Part shown: positions 1-8,833 of the stretch, one piece after another
Position numbering within the stretch: position 1 is the first letter of the stretch
Layout of the letters: the number at the start of each line of letters is the position of its first letter
Source: Planobacterium oryzisoli
GTDB lineage: Bacteria; Bacteroidota; Bacteroidia; Flavobacteriales; Weeksellaceae
DNA length: 64,000 nt
Assembly: GCF_015354315.1 (NCBI RefSeq)
Contig: NZ_JADKYY010000007.1
Location: 62,001 to 126,000 of the forward strand
Reading direction: 5' to 3'
Notes under the pieces: generated by a model
Told to the model about the DNA's origin: nothing
Databases searched by the model: none
The model's input: the letters and a program-made list of their open reading frames with translations, nothing else
Translations under genes and position numbers: made by a program

Positions 1-241
1 CCACGGGGTCATTTCCGGTGTTGCAGAATTTGGGTTTTGGGTACAAATACCTGAAAACGGTGCAGAGGGATTAATAAAACTGCGTGATTTGACCGATGAC
101 AGTTATATGTACGAGGCAAAAAGCCACTCGGTATACGGTACCCGTCATGGTAAAGTGTTTCAGTTAGGAGATAAAGTCCAGATTAAAGTTATGAAAGCCA
201 ATCTCATTCAAAAGCAGTTGGATTTCAAAATTGTGGAATAG
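1..241 (+). CDS. rnr: Ribonuclease R, C-terminal fragment (partial)
   Basis: The frame is open from the window edge (first full codon at base 2) to TAG at 239-241 and encodes about 79 residues. The peptide is an S1 RNA-binding domain: it starts HGVISGVAEFGFWVQIPE, continues with GLIKLRDL and LGDKVQIKV, and ends QLDFKIVE. This matches the C-terminal S1 domain of RNase R/VacB 3'-5' exoribonucleases, which degrade structured RNA in the cytoplasm. The catalytic RNB domain lies outside the window. A different S1 protein cannot be excluded from this fragment, but the order of motifs and the abrupt end right after S1 favour RNase R. LysE-like and LdcA-like genes follow closely and may be co-transcribed. 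Confidence 0.8.
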   Translation, partial: HGVISGVAEFGFWVQIPENGAEGLIKLRDLTDDSYMYEAKSHSVYGTRHGKVFQLGDKVQIKVMKANLIQKQLDFKIVE

Positions 242-262
242 TACTTGAGGGCATAGAACACT

Positions 263-949
263 ATGGAACTATTTTTCTCTGCAGTAGGTCTAGGCATTAT
301 GCTAAGCTTTGTGTTTATAGGACCTATTTTTTTCTTACTGATAGAGACCAGCTTCTCCAGAAGTCCCCGACATGCTGCAGTACTTGATCTGGGTGTTATA
401 TTAGCCGATATTGTATGTATAGTGGCAGCGTACTATGCCAGCAGCGATATAGTGCATTTAATCGACTCGCATCCTAGTTTTTACCGAATTACTGCCCTTC
501 TGGTATTTGTTTATGGAATTATTATGGTAGTGACCAAAACAAAGATGCATGTAAAAAATGAAGAAAAAATTATTTCGCAGAGCTACCTTCGTACCTTTAT
601 CAATGGCTTTTTATTCAATATTCTCAATATTGGAGTGGTATTGTTTTGGATTGTAACGGTAATTTCTGTTCGAAGTTCCTACCCGGAACCTGCGGAGTTT
701 ATTTTGTATATTTCTATAGTTTTAAGTACCTATCTTCTTTTGGATCTACTGAAGATTCTGTTGGCAAAGCAATTTCATTACAAGCTCACTCAGAAGGCTG
801 CCAACACGTTACGTCGGGGTGTAGGAATTGTACTTATGCTATTTGGAATTTTTATATTTCTTCAGAGTTTCAAGAATTTTAACCAATTTGAGCGCCAGTT
901 AGAACAAGTTCAAAAATCGGGAATTTCCCAATCCGTTCATTTATTTTAA
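263..949 (+). CDS. LysE family translocator
   Basis: This is a 228-residue integral membrane protein with about six hydrophobic segments, starting with GLGIMLSFVFIGPIFFLLIE at the extreme N-terminus. The G-P-x-F-F-L-L motif in the first helix and the overall size fit the LysE/RhtB family of amino-acid exporters in the inner membrane. The substrate cannot be read from sequence. The gene starts 21 bases after the RNase R stop and ends 4 bases before the LD-carboxypeptidase start, so the three probably form one transcript. The ATG at 263 is the first plausible start and directly precedes the first membrane helix. Family-level assignment is good; calling it a lysine or threonine exporter would be guesswork. 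Confidence 0.8.
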   Translation: MELFFSAVGLGIMLSFVFIGPIFFLLIETSFSRSPRHAAVLDLGVILADIVCIVAAYYASSDIVHLIDSHPSFYRITALLVFVYGIIMVVTKTKMHVKNEEKIISQSYLRTFINGFLFNILNIGVVLFWIVTVISVRSSYPEPAEFILYISIVLSTYLLLDLLKILLAKQFHYKLTQKAANTLRRGVGIVLMLFGIFIFLQSFKNFNQFERQLEQVQKSGISQSVHLF

Positions 950-953
950 ACTT

Positions 954-1880
954 ATGGTATTTCCTCCCGCACTACATCCCGGATCGAAAATTGCTGTTAT
1001 TTCTCCTGCAGGATATGTAGAAAATGAGCAAATTAGCAAAACACTGGATCTAATCCGTTCCGAGAATTTTACGCCTGTTTTGGGAAGCTATGTTACCGGA
1101 AAACGGGATCATGGCTACTTGTACTCAGGATCAGAAAAGGAGCGGATAGAAGATCTAAACTGGGCGTTAAACGATCCCTCTATAGAGGCTATATGGGCCA
1201 GCAGAGGAGGATACGGATGCCAACACCTGTTACAGGAGTTTGATTCCACTGCAATGCTACAAAATCCTAAATGGTATATTGGATATTCAGACAATACGGT
1301 ACTTCAAAGTAAAATGTACCAGTTGGGTGTAGCTTCAATTCACGGCCAGACTCTGAAGACTTCCTCATTTGGTGTATCGCCTTCATCGTACAGTTCCATC
1401 TTTAGTATTTTACGCGGCGCACAGCCTTCATATTCTTTTTCAGTTCATCCTAGCAACAAGCCTGGAGAGGTATCGGGCAGAATAGTGGGTGGAAATCTTG
1501 CGCTGGTGTATGCCCTACTGGGGACGCCCTACTCTATTGATTTTGAAGGAAATTTACTTTTTATTGAAGAAATCGGTGAGGAATTTTATGCATTGGACCG
1601 AATGCTGATGTCTTTGGAACATGCGGGGGTATTTAACCAAATAAGTGGACTTATTGTAGGAGGTATGATCAACATGGGTAAAGAAAATACCAATCCTTAC
1701 TATGAAGCATCGTTTGATCCTTTTGCCTATACCCTTATAAGTGAACGACTGGAAAAATATTCTTTTCCAGTCGCTTACCAGTTCCCAAATGGGCATATAT
1801 TTGATAATAGACCCCTAATTGTAGGTGCTCGGTACCGTTTGGACAGTACCCATGGTACACTTTCTCCTGAAGATTTATAG
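954..1880 (+). CDS. ldcA: LD-carboxypeptidase (peptidase family S66)
   Basis: The 308-residue protein matches the S66 LD-carboxypeptidases, which remove the terminal D-alanine from murein tetrapeptides during peptidoglycan recycling. Visible family motifs are the N-terminal PGSKIAVISPAG strand, ASRGGYGC, the nucleophile elbow IGYSDNT (serine in G-x-S-D), the acidic LFIEEIGEEFYALDR segment with the catalytic Glu, and PNGHIFDN carrying the C-terminal catalytic His. All three expected catalytic residues are present. No signal peptide is seen, so it should be cytoplasmic. It starts 4 bases after the LysE-like gene and is the last gene of this short run; the next gene (sodC) is on the other strand. 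MccF-like self-immunity peptidases share this family, but nothing nearby suggests a microcin. Confidence 0.88.
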   Translation: MVFPPALHPGSKIAVISPAGYVENEQISKTLDLIRSENFTPVLGSYVTGKRDHGYLYSGSEKERIEDLNWALNDPSIEAIWASRGGYGCQHLLQEFDSTAMLQNPKWYIGYSDNTVLQSKMYQLGVASIHGQTLKTSSFGVSPSSYSSIFSILRGAQPSYSFSVHPSNKPGEVSGRIVGGNLALVYALLGTPYSIDFEGNLLFIEEIGEEFYALDRMLMSLEHAGVFNQISGLIVGGMINMGKENTNPYYEASFDPFAYTLISERLEKYSFPVAYQFPNGHIFDNRPLIVGARYRLDSTHGTLSPEDL

Positions 1881-1914
1881 AAAGCATTACCGTACCAATG
1901 GGCCTGTTACCCAT

Positions 1915-2418
1915 TTATTTGATTTCCACGCACCCGATTCTTCCCCCTGCGTTTCCTGTCGGCTGCGTCTTAAAATCATCCTCCTTGGCATGTACAATAA
2001 TGGATTTACCAATCAGGTTCTTGGACTGGTCGGCGCATCCTAGACACCATTTGTCGGTTTTCATAACCAAGCGGGCCGTTCCTTCCGCATCGGCTTTTAG
2101 ATTCCCTAAATCCCCTGCGTGGTGCTCAGCGTGGCCCCATTTCCCGTGCGCCATTCCTGTAGGATTCCAATGTCCTCCTGCGGAGCTTCCGTCTGCCGAA
2201 GAACAGTCTCCAAATTCATGGATATGGGCTGCATGTACTCCATTAGGTGTTAATTTGTATACATTCATATCCAGCTCCACCGTTTTGCCCTTCTGAACAA
2301 AGGTTGCGGTACCCTGTGTCTGCGTGCCACTTTTAGAATTAATTGTGTAGGTTTTGGTGGTAGTACAAGAAATAGAAAGAAGCGAGAGAGCCGCTCCAGC
2401 TAATAATACATTTTTCAT
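1915..2418 (-). CDS. sodC: Cu-Zn superoxide dismutase, secreted lipoprotein
   Basis: This 167-residue protein has an N-terminal lipoprotein-like signal (MKNVLLAGAALSLLSISC) and then a complete Cu-Zn SOD fold. Metal-ligand motifs are present: HAAHIHEFGDCS (two Cu His and the first disulfide Cys), GGHWNPTG (bridging His), the HHAGDLGN segment (Zn His and Asp), GKSIIVHAKEDD (fourth Cu His) and GGRIGCVEI (second disulfide Cys). It would dismutate superoxide outside the cytoplasmic membrane. The cysteine at the end of the signal suggests lipid attachment, but position -3 is Ser rather than the usual Leu. The gene is divergent from the histidine kinase operon and convergent with ldcA, so it is probably transcribed alone. 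Confidence 0.93.
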   Translation of the reverse strand: MKNVLLAGAALSLLSISCTTTKTYTINSKSGTQTQGTATFVQKGKTVELDMNVYKLTPNGVHAAHIHEFGDCSSADGSSAGGHWNPTGMAHGKWGHAEHHAGDLGNLKADAEGTARLVMKTDKWCLGCADQSKNLIGKSIIVHAKEDDFKTQPTGNAGGRIGCVEIK

Positions 2419-2512
2419 AGATTTCGGGTTTTATTTAATCCTAGCTAAAAATAGATATAATTTATAAGTTGCCCGTTGCATAGTTCCACTTATTTCTATA
2501 CATAAATTACAG

Positions 2513-2524
2513 TTCAGTACTGAA
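2513..2524. promoter_or_regulatory. Perfect 12-bp palindrome, possible operator
   Basis: TTCAGTACTGAA is a perfect inverted repeat in the 177-base gap between divergent sodC and the kinase gene, about 48 bases upstream of the kinase -7 element. Position and symmetry suit a dimeric repressor or activator site. No regulator can be named, and a single palindrome of this length can occur by chance. Confidence 0.25.
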
Positions 2525-2571
2525 AAATCACCACTGGGGAAGTTTTTTTTCAGAATTAAATCAGGAAGAAA

Positions 2572-2579
2572 TACTTTTG
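2572..2579 (+). promoter_or_regulatory. Candidate -7 promoter element for the kinase operon
   Basis: TACTTTTG matches the Bacteroidetes -7 consensus TAnnTTTG and lies 16 bases before the ATG at 2596, giving a short leader. No good TTG -33 box is seen at the usual spacing, so support rests on the -7 match and position. Confidence 0.45.
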
Positions 2580-2595
2580 ACTAAACATTACACAC

Positions 2596-3942
2596 ATGGA
2601 CTGGTCGCATACCAAGAAAAAACTTCAAAAAGCACTACCGTACCTATTGGCAAGCAGCGCTGTGGTCGGCCTAGCCTATGATGTAGTTGTGAATCAGGTC
2701 CTTTCAGTAGAATCGTTTTTAGTAAGTCTCCTGCTGGCCATACCTTTTGTCTTACTTGTGGGCACTACCAATATACTTTTAGATCGGTTTTTGAGCAAAC
2801 GTTTTGCTTGGAGCAGCAGCAACTACAGTCGCATTGCATATAGTATAGTAGGGGCTCTACTTGTTAATACAGTAGTGGTCTTAATTGTAAGTTACGTTCA
2901 CTTTATAGTAATTAAAAACTCAAGCATAGAGAATTTCTTTGCGGGCCGTATGGCTCTTAGCCATTGGTTCTTAATCAATACCTCATTAGTATTTTCCGCG
3001 CTCATACAGGTTTTTGCCTATAAAAAGCAACTAATCAAAAATTACGAGCAAAGCGTCGTCGAGCAGGAATTTATTGCAACCACTGCCTCCACGCAGGTAC
3101 AGTCATTAAAAAATCAACTTGACCCGCACTTCCTGTTCAATTCTCTAAATGTGCTCACTTCCTTAATTCAGGAAGACCAAGCAGCAGCGCAGCGTTTTAC
3201 CCAGAGCATGTCTAAAGTCTACCGTTATGTTATTGAGCAGAACAGTAAGGAACTAGCAACAGTGGCTGAAGAAATCGAGTTTGCAAAGCTCTATTCCAAA
3301 ATGCTTCAGACCCGTTTTGACGATAGTGTACAATTTGAATTCCCGCAATCAGTGCCTGAGAATGGGTACATCGTACCTCTTTCACTCCAGTTAGTACTGG
3401 AAAACTGTATCAAGCACAATCGGGCCACCAGTGAAGAGCCTTTAATTGTACGCATAGAAATTAGCGGTAACACGCTGAGTGTACGCAATAATATACAGCG
3501 TAAGAGCCAGGAGCAAATGGGTACGGGAATAGGCTTACAAAATATTATAAAACGATATAATTTACTTACAGACAGAGAAGTGCTAATCTCAGACGATTCC
3601 AGGTATTTTTCTGTTGTTATCCCAATTTTAACGCAAAAACAAAATGTTATGACACACAACACGTCCCCTCTGACCGAGTATGAAAAAGCTTACAAAAGAG
3701 TAGAAGAACTCAAAGGCTTTTACGGTAATCTAATTTCCTACTGTATTTTTATACCTTTCCTTTTCTTTGTTAACTGGAAAACTTCCACAGCATACTGGTG
3801 GGCATTCTGGCCTATGTTGGGGTGGGGAATAGGAGTAGTATCCCATGCATTCAAAGTCTTTGGCATTGGAAGAGAGTGGGAAGAGAAACAGATAAGAAAG
3901 TACATGGAGAAAAATGGTGAAACCAAAGAGAACTGGAAATAA
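2596..3942 (+). CDS. LytS-type sensor histidine kinase fused to a C-terminal 2TM domain
   Basis: The 448-residue protein has about four membrane helices (roughly residues 14-34, 40-62, 79-107, 122-141). A His_kinase-type transmitter follows: phospho-acceptor H178 in QLDPHFLFNSL, N-box N270 in LVLENCIKHN and G-box GTGIGL at 309-314. After residue 361 a second unit begins, EYEKAYKRVEELKGFYGNLI, with two helices and GWGIGVVSHAF, then WEEKQIRKYMEK: the 2TM domain of flavobacteria. It probably autophosphorylates and passes phosphate to the LytTR regulator two genes downstream. There is no recognisable periplasmic sensor domain, so the signal is likely sensed in or near the membrane. The stop overlaps the next start (TAATG). 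The fusion is real in this reading frame, with no break between kinase and 2TM parts. Confidence 0.88.
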   Translation: MDWSHTKKKLQKALPYLLASSAVVGLAYDVVVNQVLSVESFLVSLLLAIPFVLLVGTTNILLDRFLSKRFAWSSSNYSRIAYSIVGALLVNTVVVLIVSYVHFIVIKNSSIENFFAGRMALSHWFLINTSLVFSALIQVFAYKKQLIKNYEQSVVEQEFIATTASTQVQSLKNQLDPHFLFNSLNVLTSLIQEDQAAAQRFTQSMSKVYRYVIEQNSKELATVAEEIEFAKLYSKMLQTRFDDSVQFEFPQSVPENGYIVPLSLQLVLENCIKHNRATSEEPLIVRIEISGNTLSVRNNIQRKSQEQMGTGIGLQNIIKRYNLLTDREVLISDDSRYFSVVIPILTQKQNVMTHNTSPLTEYEKAYKRVEELKGFYGNLISYCIFIPFLFFVNWKTSTAYWWAFWPMLGWGIGVVSHAFKVFGIGREWEEKQIRKYMEKNGETKENWK

Positions 3943-4271
3943 TGCAACACTCAAAGTACAACGACCCTCGGGCGCGCGCAAAAAAGGCCGTACGGGAACT
4001 AAAGGGATTTTACATTCATCTCTTTGTATACTTCTCTGTAGTGGTAGGTCTTATAGCAATGGACTGGTTTACAGGTAAGGATGATAGCTCCTTTGGGATC
4101 TCCTGGGGGATTCTATTCTGGGGCATAGGTGTACTGGCGCACGGATGCGCCGTATATATTCCCTACGTATTTTTCAACAGCGCGTGGGAAAAAAGGATGG
4201 TACAGAAAATAGTTAATAAATATGGAAAACCTTCCCCTTCAGACGCGCACTATAAAGACCGTAGTAATTGA
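3942..4271 (+). CDS. 2TM domain-containing membrane protein
   Basis: This 109-residue protein is essentially one 2TM domain: ARAKKAVRELKGFYIHLFVY, two hydrophobic helices, ISWGILFWGIGVLAHGCAVY and a final [15 protein letters not shown]. It closely resembles the domain fused to the C-terminus of the kinase just upstream. The family is common in Bacteroidetes next to LytS/LytR pairs, but I know of no established function. Its start overlaps the kinase stop by one base and its end overlaps the response-regulator start by 50 bases, so the three genes are very likely translationally coupled. By inference it pairs with, or competes for, the 2TM domain of the kinase. Confidence 0.85.
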   Translation: MQHSKYNDPRARAKKAVRELKGFYIHLFVYFSVVVGLIAMDWFTGKDDSSFGISWGILFWGIGVLAHGCAVYIPYVFFNSAWEKRMVQKIVNKYGKPSPSDAHYKDRSN

Positions 4272-4995
4272 GGATGAAAAACTTGCCGCACGAAAGCTAG
4301 TCCGGGATCTGCAGGCATTCTCCGACCTGGAGGTGGTTGCCGTTCTGCACTCCGTTAGGCAAGGTATAGAATATTTTTCCTCCCATTCTATGCCCGATCT
4401 TATCTTAAGCGATATTGTATTGGGGGATGGTGTCTCCTTTGAGATATTTGAACAGTGCGACGTACAGAGCTTTATTATTTTCACCACCGCATTCGACAGC
4501 TATACCCTAAGAGCCTTTAAACTCAATGCTGTAGACTACCTTCTTAAGCCGGTAGTGGACGAGGAACTTAAAAAGGCCATGGATAAATTCCGAATGTACC
4601 GTTTTTCAGAGACCGCCCAGGTGCGCATTAACTATAAAGATCTGCTAAAACCCAGCCAACAGTATCTAAGCAGGCTAACAGTAAAAACCGGTCACCACCT
4701 AATTGTTTTGGCCATTCAAAATGTTCTTGGATTCTATTCCGAAAATAAAATTACTTATGCAGTAACCCCGGAAAGGGATTACGCCACGGAATACACTATG
4801 GAGGAGCTCGAAACGCTATTGAACCCCAGCTGCTATTTCCGCATCAGCCGCCAGGTGCTCATTGAGATCAACGCCATAAAACGCGTGCATACTTCTCCCT
4901 GCGTAGCCGTAGAACTAACTGGTAAAGATGGGCGCCTCTGGAATGTAAGCCGGGAAAGGGTAAAACCGTTTAAACAGTGGCTGAAAGCGAACTAA
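4222..4995 (+). CDS. LytR/AlgR-family response regulator with LytTR DNA-binding domain
   Basis: The 257-residue protein has an N-terminal receiver domain (residues about 12-125): acidic pocket E17-D18-E19, phospho-acceptor D64 in [12 protein letters not shown]88/T89 and K109 in LLKP. A C-terminal LytTR domain (about 150-257) follows, with the [17 protein letters not shown] segment typical of the family. It should bind paired direct repeats upstream of target genes after phosphorylation by the upstream kinase. Only the ATG at 4222 gives a complete receiver domain, so the 50-base overlap with the 2TM gene seems genuine. The stop overlaps the mnmA stop on the other strand (tail-to-tail, 4992-4995). 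Targets cannot be read from this window. Confidence 0.9.
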   Translation: MENLPLQTRTIKTVVIEDEKLAARKLVRDLQAFSDLEVVAVLHSVRQGIEYFSSHSMPDLILSDIVLGDGVSFEIFEQCDVQSFIIFTTAFDSYTLRAFKLNAVDYLLKPVVDEELKKAMDKFRMYRFSETAQVRINYKDLLKPSQQYLSRLTVKTGHHLIVLAIQNVLGFYSENKITYAVTPERDYATEYTMEELETLLNPSCYFRISRQVLIEINAIKRVHTSPCVAVELTGKDGRLWNVSRERVKPFKQWLKAN

Positions 4996-6179
4996 CTGAT
5001 TACGCCGCTTCCCAGCAGTTCCTCACCTTGGTACCAAGCAACAAACTGTCCCTCCGCTACTGCAGACTGGGGATTTTCAAATGCGACATAAAGACCCTTT
5101 TCGGTTTGGTGCAGTACCGCATTTTCAAGGGGTTGGCGGTACCGGATCCGGGCTTGCACCTCCATGGTTTCGCCCATTTTTAGTTGCAGGTCCTTGCGGA
5201 TCCAATGGACATCGGAATCCACCACTTTTATAACTTTCTGATAAAGTCCAGGGAATTCTTTGCCCATTCCCACAAACAGAGTATTGGACTCCATATCTCT
5301 GGAAATGATGAAGCAGCTCTCTTTATGGCCTCCTATACCAAGGCCTTTGCTTTGCCCAATGGTATAATAATGGGCTCCTTGATGCGTACCAATTTCCTTT
5401 CCGTCGGAGGAACTGTATTTTATTTTTGATGCAAGAAACTCCAGTTCTTCTTCTTTGCTAGCAAACTCGGGCAACTCCTTGTGGTACTGCGAAAAAGTAT
5501 CAAAAATCTCAATAATTTTTCCTTCTTTTGGTGCAAGCTGTTGCTTTAGAAATTCCGGGAGACTCACTTTTCCAATGAAACAAAGTCCCTGCGAATCTTT
5601 TTTCTCTGCAGTAGCCAAACCTTGCTCCCTAGCAATCTCTCTCACTTGCGGTTTAGTTAGTTCGCCGATTGGAAATAAAGCCTTAGAAAGCTGCTTCTGG
5701 TTTAGTTGGCAGAGAAAATAGCTTTGGTCTTTGTTGGAATCCACCCCGGCCATTAATCGGTAGATTTTCTCACCCTGTGAATCCGTCATTTCCTTTACCC
5801 GCGCATAGTGCCCAGTAGCGACCTTATCCGCACCCAGTGATAAAGCGGTATCCAAAAACACATCGAACTTAACTTCGCGGTTACAGAGTACGTCCGGGTT
5901 AGGGGTACGGCCTTTCTGGTACTCGGAAAACATATAATCTACGATACGTTCCTTATAGAGCTCGCTCATATCGATCACATGAAAGGGAATCTCCAGTTTT
6001 TGTGCTACCAGAAGGGCATCGTTACTGTCTTCGATCCAAGGGCATTCGTCTTCCAAGGTCACAGAAGCATCGTTCCAATTGCGCATAAACAAACCAATCA
6101 CCTCGTGCCCCTGCTGCTTTAAAAGGTATGCAGTAACCGAAGAATCCACTCCTCCCGACAATCCAACAACTACTCTCAT
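4992..6179 (-). CDS. mnmA: tRNA-specific 2-thiouridylase MnmA
   Basis: This 395-residue cytoplasmic enzyme forms 2-thiouridine at wobble position 34 of tRNA-Lys, -Glu and -Gln, using ATP and a sulfur-relay persulfide. The PP-loop GLSGGVDSS is at residues 6-14. The two functional cysteines are C99 (TPNPDVLCN) and C200 ([10 protein letters not shown]), and [19 protein letters not shown] is the tRNA-binding signature. The C-terminal beta-barrel is complete, and the length is slightly above the 360-370 usual in proteobacteria. It stands alone on the minus strand, with a terminator separating it from the small upstream membrane ORF. The single ATG at the PP-loop is the only sensible start. Confidence 0.96.
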   Translation of the reverse strand: MRVVVGLSGGVDSSVTAYLLKQQGHEVIGLFMRNWNDASVTLEDECPWIEDSNDALLVAQKLEIPFHVIDMSELYKERIVDYMFSEYQKGRTPNPDVLCNREVKFDVFLDTALSLGADKVATGHYARVKEMTDSQGEKIYRLMAGVDSNKDQSYFLCQLNQKQLSKALFPIGELTKPQVREIAREQGLATAEKKDSQGLCFIGKVSLPEFLKQQLAPKEGKIIEIFDTFSQYHKELPEFASKEEELEFLASKIKYSSSDGKEIGTHQGAHYYTIGQSKGLGIGGHKESCFIISRDMESNTLFVGMGKEFPGLYQKVIKVVDSDVHWIRKDLQLKMGETMEVQARIRYRQPLENAVLHQTEKGLYVAFENPQSAVAEGQFVAWYQGEELLGSGVIS

Positions 6180-6219
6180 TTCTAAATTTTGTTCAAATTT
6201 ACGACTAAATACAACGTAA

Positions 6220-6247
6220 AAATACCCTCTGATAATCGAGGGTATTT
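6220..6247 (-). terminator. Intrinsic terminator between small membrane ORF and mnmA
   Basis: A perfect 10-bp inverted repeat (AAATACCCTC, 8-base loop, GAGGGTATTT) is followed on the minus strand by TTTAC. It lies after the stop of the 64-residue ORF and 40 bases before mnmA, so it should end the upstream transcript and make mnmA independently transcribed. Confidence 0.7.
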
Positions 6248-6275
6248 ATACGCGTTATTTGCTTAATCAATTGTT

Positions 6276-6470
6276 TTACAGTAAAGAATAGTATTCGATT
6301 CCGTGGTTGTCTTCCTCAATATACTCTTCTGTGGCATAATTGCGGTGCAGATCTTCCTCATCAAAATCCGATCCGCTCTCTTGTTGAAATAACCTACTAA
6401 TGGCTACTGCCCCCAGCACCATACACAGTCCTAGCGCAGTGGATAATAAAATTTCTTTTTCTTTTTTCAT
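6276..6470 (-). CDS. Small single-pass membrane protein, unknown function
   Basis: I do not recognise this 64-residue ORF. It has a short basic start (MKKEKE), one hydrophobic helix (about residues 8-26, LLSTALGLCMVLGAVAI) and a very acidic C-terminal tail rich in Asp and Glu (SDFDEEDLHRNYATEEYIEE). It has an ATG start, a terminator just downstream and an otherwise empty intergenic location between mnmA and a divergent peptidase gene, which argues for a real small gene. The topology would place the acidic tail outside the cytoplasmic membrane. No function is proposed. Confidence 0.5.
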   Translation of the reverse strand: MKKEKEILLSTALGLCMVLGAVAISRLFQQESGSDFDEEDLHRNYATEEYIEEDNHGIEYYSLL

Positions 6471-6549
6471 ATACTGTACTTCTAAGCTAAATTAAACAAA
6501 TCGCATACCCTTTTCGAAGTTCAAAGAATAATCTTTTGTTAAAAATGCC

Positions 6550-6557
6550 TATTTTTG
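6550..6557 (+). promoter_or_regulatory. Candidate -7 element for the prolyl oligopeptidase gene
   Basis: TATTTTTG fits TAnnTTTG and ends 23 bases before the ATG at 6581. A TTTTG is present at 6534-6538, but its spacing to the -7 box (11 bases) is shorter than the usual -33 distance. Confidence 0.45.
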
Positions 6558-6580
6558 GTCATAATGCTTAAAATAAAGAT

Positions 6581-8686
6581 ATGAAAAGTACCATTGCAAC
6601 CCTTTCAGTGGCCGCTCTGACCCTGATGGCTTGCCAAACGCAAAAAACTATGCACGAGTATCCGCAAACTAAAAAAGTGTCCCAATCCGACACGTATTTC
6701 GGTACTTCCGTAGAAGATCCGTACCGATGGCTGGAGGACGATATGGCGCAGGACACCAAAGAATGGGTTAAATCCCAGGTGGCTTTTACTGAAAATTATC
6801 TGGAGAATATACCTTTTCGCGCGACCCTAAACAATCAGCTTAAAGAGATCTGGAATTACGAGCGCGTGGGAGCACCTTTCAAGGAAGGAAATTATACCTA
6901 CTATTCAAAAAATGATGGACTGCAGGCGCAGTCGGTAATTTACCGCACAGATGCTGGTGGCGCTACCGAGGTTTTCCTCGACCCCAATAAATTTTCACTG
7001 GACGGAACCACATCCCTTGCAGGTCTTTCCTTTAACAAAAAAGGAACATTGGCAGCCTATTCCATATCCGAAGGGGGCAGCGACTGGAATAAAGTGATCA
7101 TTATTGATGCCGTTACAAAGAAACAGCTGGACACTACCATTGAAAACGTAAAGTTTAGTGGAATATCCTGGCTGGGTGATGAAGGTTTCTTCTACTCGAG
7201 TTACGATAAACCGGATGGCAGTGCTCTTTCCGCTAAAACCGACACCCATAAAGTGTATTTTCATAAACTCGGCACCAAACAATCCGAGGACCAACTTATT
7301 ATAGGGGGAGATAATTTCAAGCGCCGCTATATGAATGTAGGTGTTTCGGACGATGAAAGGTATTTAATTTTAAGTGCTGCGAATGCAACAAACGGTAATG
7401 AACTCTATATTAAAGATCTGAAGAATGGAGGTGATTTTCGTCCGGTACAAACAGGCTTTAATGTAAATACGGATTTTGTGGACTCAAAAGGCGATGTTCT
7501 TTATTTGCTTACCGATAAGGATGCCCCAAACCGAAAATTAGTTAAAACTACAATCAATGACCTATCTTCATGGGTGGACGTAGTACCAGAAACGCAAAAT
7601 GTACTGTCTGTTTCCACAGGGGGCGGCTACTTATTTGCCAAGTATATGAAGGATGCCGTTTCACAGGTACTGCAAATGGACTATGACGGAAAACTCATTC
7701 GTGAAATCCAGCTCCCTGGCAAGGGAACGGCCGGTGGTTTTTCAGGGAAGGAATCAGAAAGCACCCTGTACTATTCCTTTGGAAACTACATCATGCCAGG
7801 AACTACGTACAAGTTCGATACAAAAACAGGTTCCTCCCAGGTTTATTACAAACCTAATGTGAAGTTTTCACCGGAAGACTACGTCTCCAAGCAAGTTTTT
7901 TATACTAGTAAAGACGGCACAAAAGTGCCGATGATTATTTCGCACAAGAAGGGTCTTAAAATGGACGGTAAGAATCCTACCATTCTTTATTCCTATGGTG
8001 GTTTCAATATTAGCCTCACTCCAGGATTCTCTGTCGTGAACGCAGTATGGATGGAAAACGGTGGAATTTATGCAGTTCCTAACATTAGAGGAGGAGGGGA
8101 GTATGGCAAAAAATGGCACGATGCAGGAACCAAACTGGAAAAGAAAAACGTTTTTGAAGACTTTATTGCTGCCGCGGAGTACCTACAATCTAACGGGTAT
8201 ACTTCTAAGGACTATTTGGCCCTTTCGGGAGGCTCAAACGGAGGACTGCTTGTAGGGGCAACCATGACAATGCGTCCGGATTTAGCTAAGGTGGCTCTAC
8301 CGGCGGTAGGAGTTCTCGATATGTTGCGTTATAATAAGTTTACTGCAGGGGCGGGCTGGGCCTACGATTACGGAACGGCTGAGGACAGCAAGGAAATGTT
8401 TGAATACCTGCTCTCCTATTCTCCATTGCATAATGTGCGTGAAGGGGTCTGTTATCCCTCTACTATGATTACCACTGGGGACCACGACGATAGAGTGGTG
8501 CCAGCGCATTCGTTTAAATTCGGCGCGGAACTCCAGGACAAACAGAAATGCCAGAACCCTATCTTGCTTCGTATTGAGACCAAAGGGGGGCATGGAGCAG
8601 GAAAGTCCACCGAACAGATGATTAATGAAAATGCGGACAAACTAAGTTTTACACTTTGGGAAATGGGTATTAAAACATTGAATTAA
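6581..8686 (+). CDS. Prolyl oligopeptidase family lipoprotein (S9A)
   Basis: The 701-residue protein has an N-terminal lipoprotein signal ending LTLMAC (Cys18), so it is probably exported and lipid-anchored. It then shows the S9A start YPQTKKVSQSD...VEDPYRWLEDD, a long beta-propeller and a C-terminal alpha/beta-hydrolase domain. Catalytic candidates are S552 in LSGGSNGGLL, D636/D637 in GDHDDRVVP and H671 in KGGHGAG; NIRGGGEYGKKWH is another family signature. It should cleave short peptides after proline in the periplasm or at the outer membrane. It is preceded by a candidate promoter and followed by a strong terminator, so it is monocistronic. Close similarity to flavobacterial post-proline endopeptidases makes the family call secure; its natural substrate is unknown. 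Confidence 0.93.
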   Translation: MKSTIATLSVAALTLMACQTQKTMHEYPQTKKVSQSDTYFGTSVEDPYRWLEDDMAQDTKEWVKSQVAFTENYLENIPFRATLNNQLKEIWNYERVGAPFKEGNYTYYSKNDGLQAQSVIYRTDAGGATEVFLDPNKFSLDGTTSLAGLSFNKKGTLAAYSISEGGSDWNKVIIIDAVTKKQLDTTIENVKFSGISWLGDEGFFYSSYDKPDGSALSAKTDTHKVYFHKLGTKQSEDQLIIGGDNFKRRYMNVGVSDDERYLILSAANATNGNELYIKDLKNGGDFRPVQTGFNVNTDFVDSKGDVLYLLTDKDAPNRKLVKTTINDLSSWVDVVPETQNVLSVSTGGGYLFAKYMKDAVSQVLQMDYDGKLIREIQLPGKGTAGGFSGKESESTLYYSFGNYIMPGTTYKFDTKTGSSQVYYKPNVKFSPEDYVSKQVFYTSKDGTKVPMIISHKKGLKMDGKNPTILYSYGGFNISLTPGFSVVNAVWMENGGIYAVPNIRGGGEYGKKWHDAGTKLEKKNVFEDFIAAAEYLQSNGYTSKDYLALSGGSNGGLLVGATMTMRPDLAKVALPAVGVLDMLRYNKFTAGAGWAYDYGTAEDSKEMFEYLLSYSPLHNVREGVCYPSTMITTGDHDDRVVPAHSFKFGAELQDKQKCQNPILLRIETKGGHGAGKSTEQMINENADKLSFTLWEMGIKTLN

Positions 8687-8707
8687 AAAAAGTATTTAAA
8701 ATAGAAT

Positions 8708-8738
8708 AGCCTTTTACACACCGCTGTAAAAGGCTTTT
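8708..8738 (+). terminator. Intrinsic terminator after prolyl oligopeptidase
   Basis: An 11-bp perfect stem (AGCCTTTTACA / TGTAAAAGGCT) with loop CACCGC is followed by a T-rich stretch. It lies 21 bases after the stop codon at 8686. Confidence 0.85.
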
Positions 8739-8833
8739 ATATTGTTTTTTTTTCCAGGTAGAAATTATGTAGCAGGGCTTTTCTTCTATTGCACGCATTT
8801 TGTATGGTATCATGCAACCAAAAAAATAGTATT

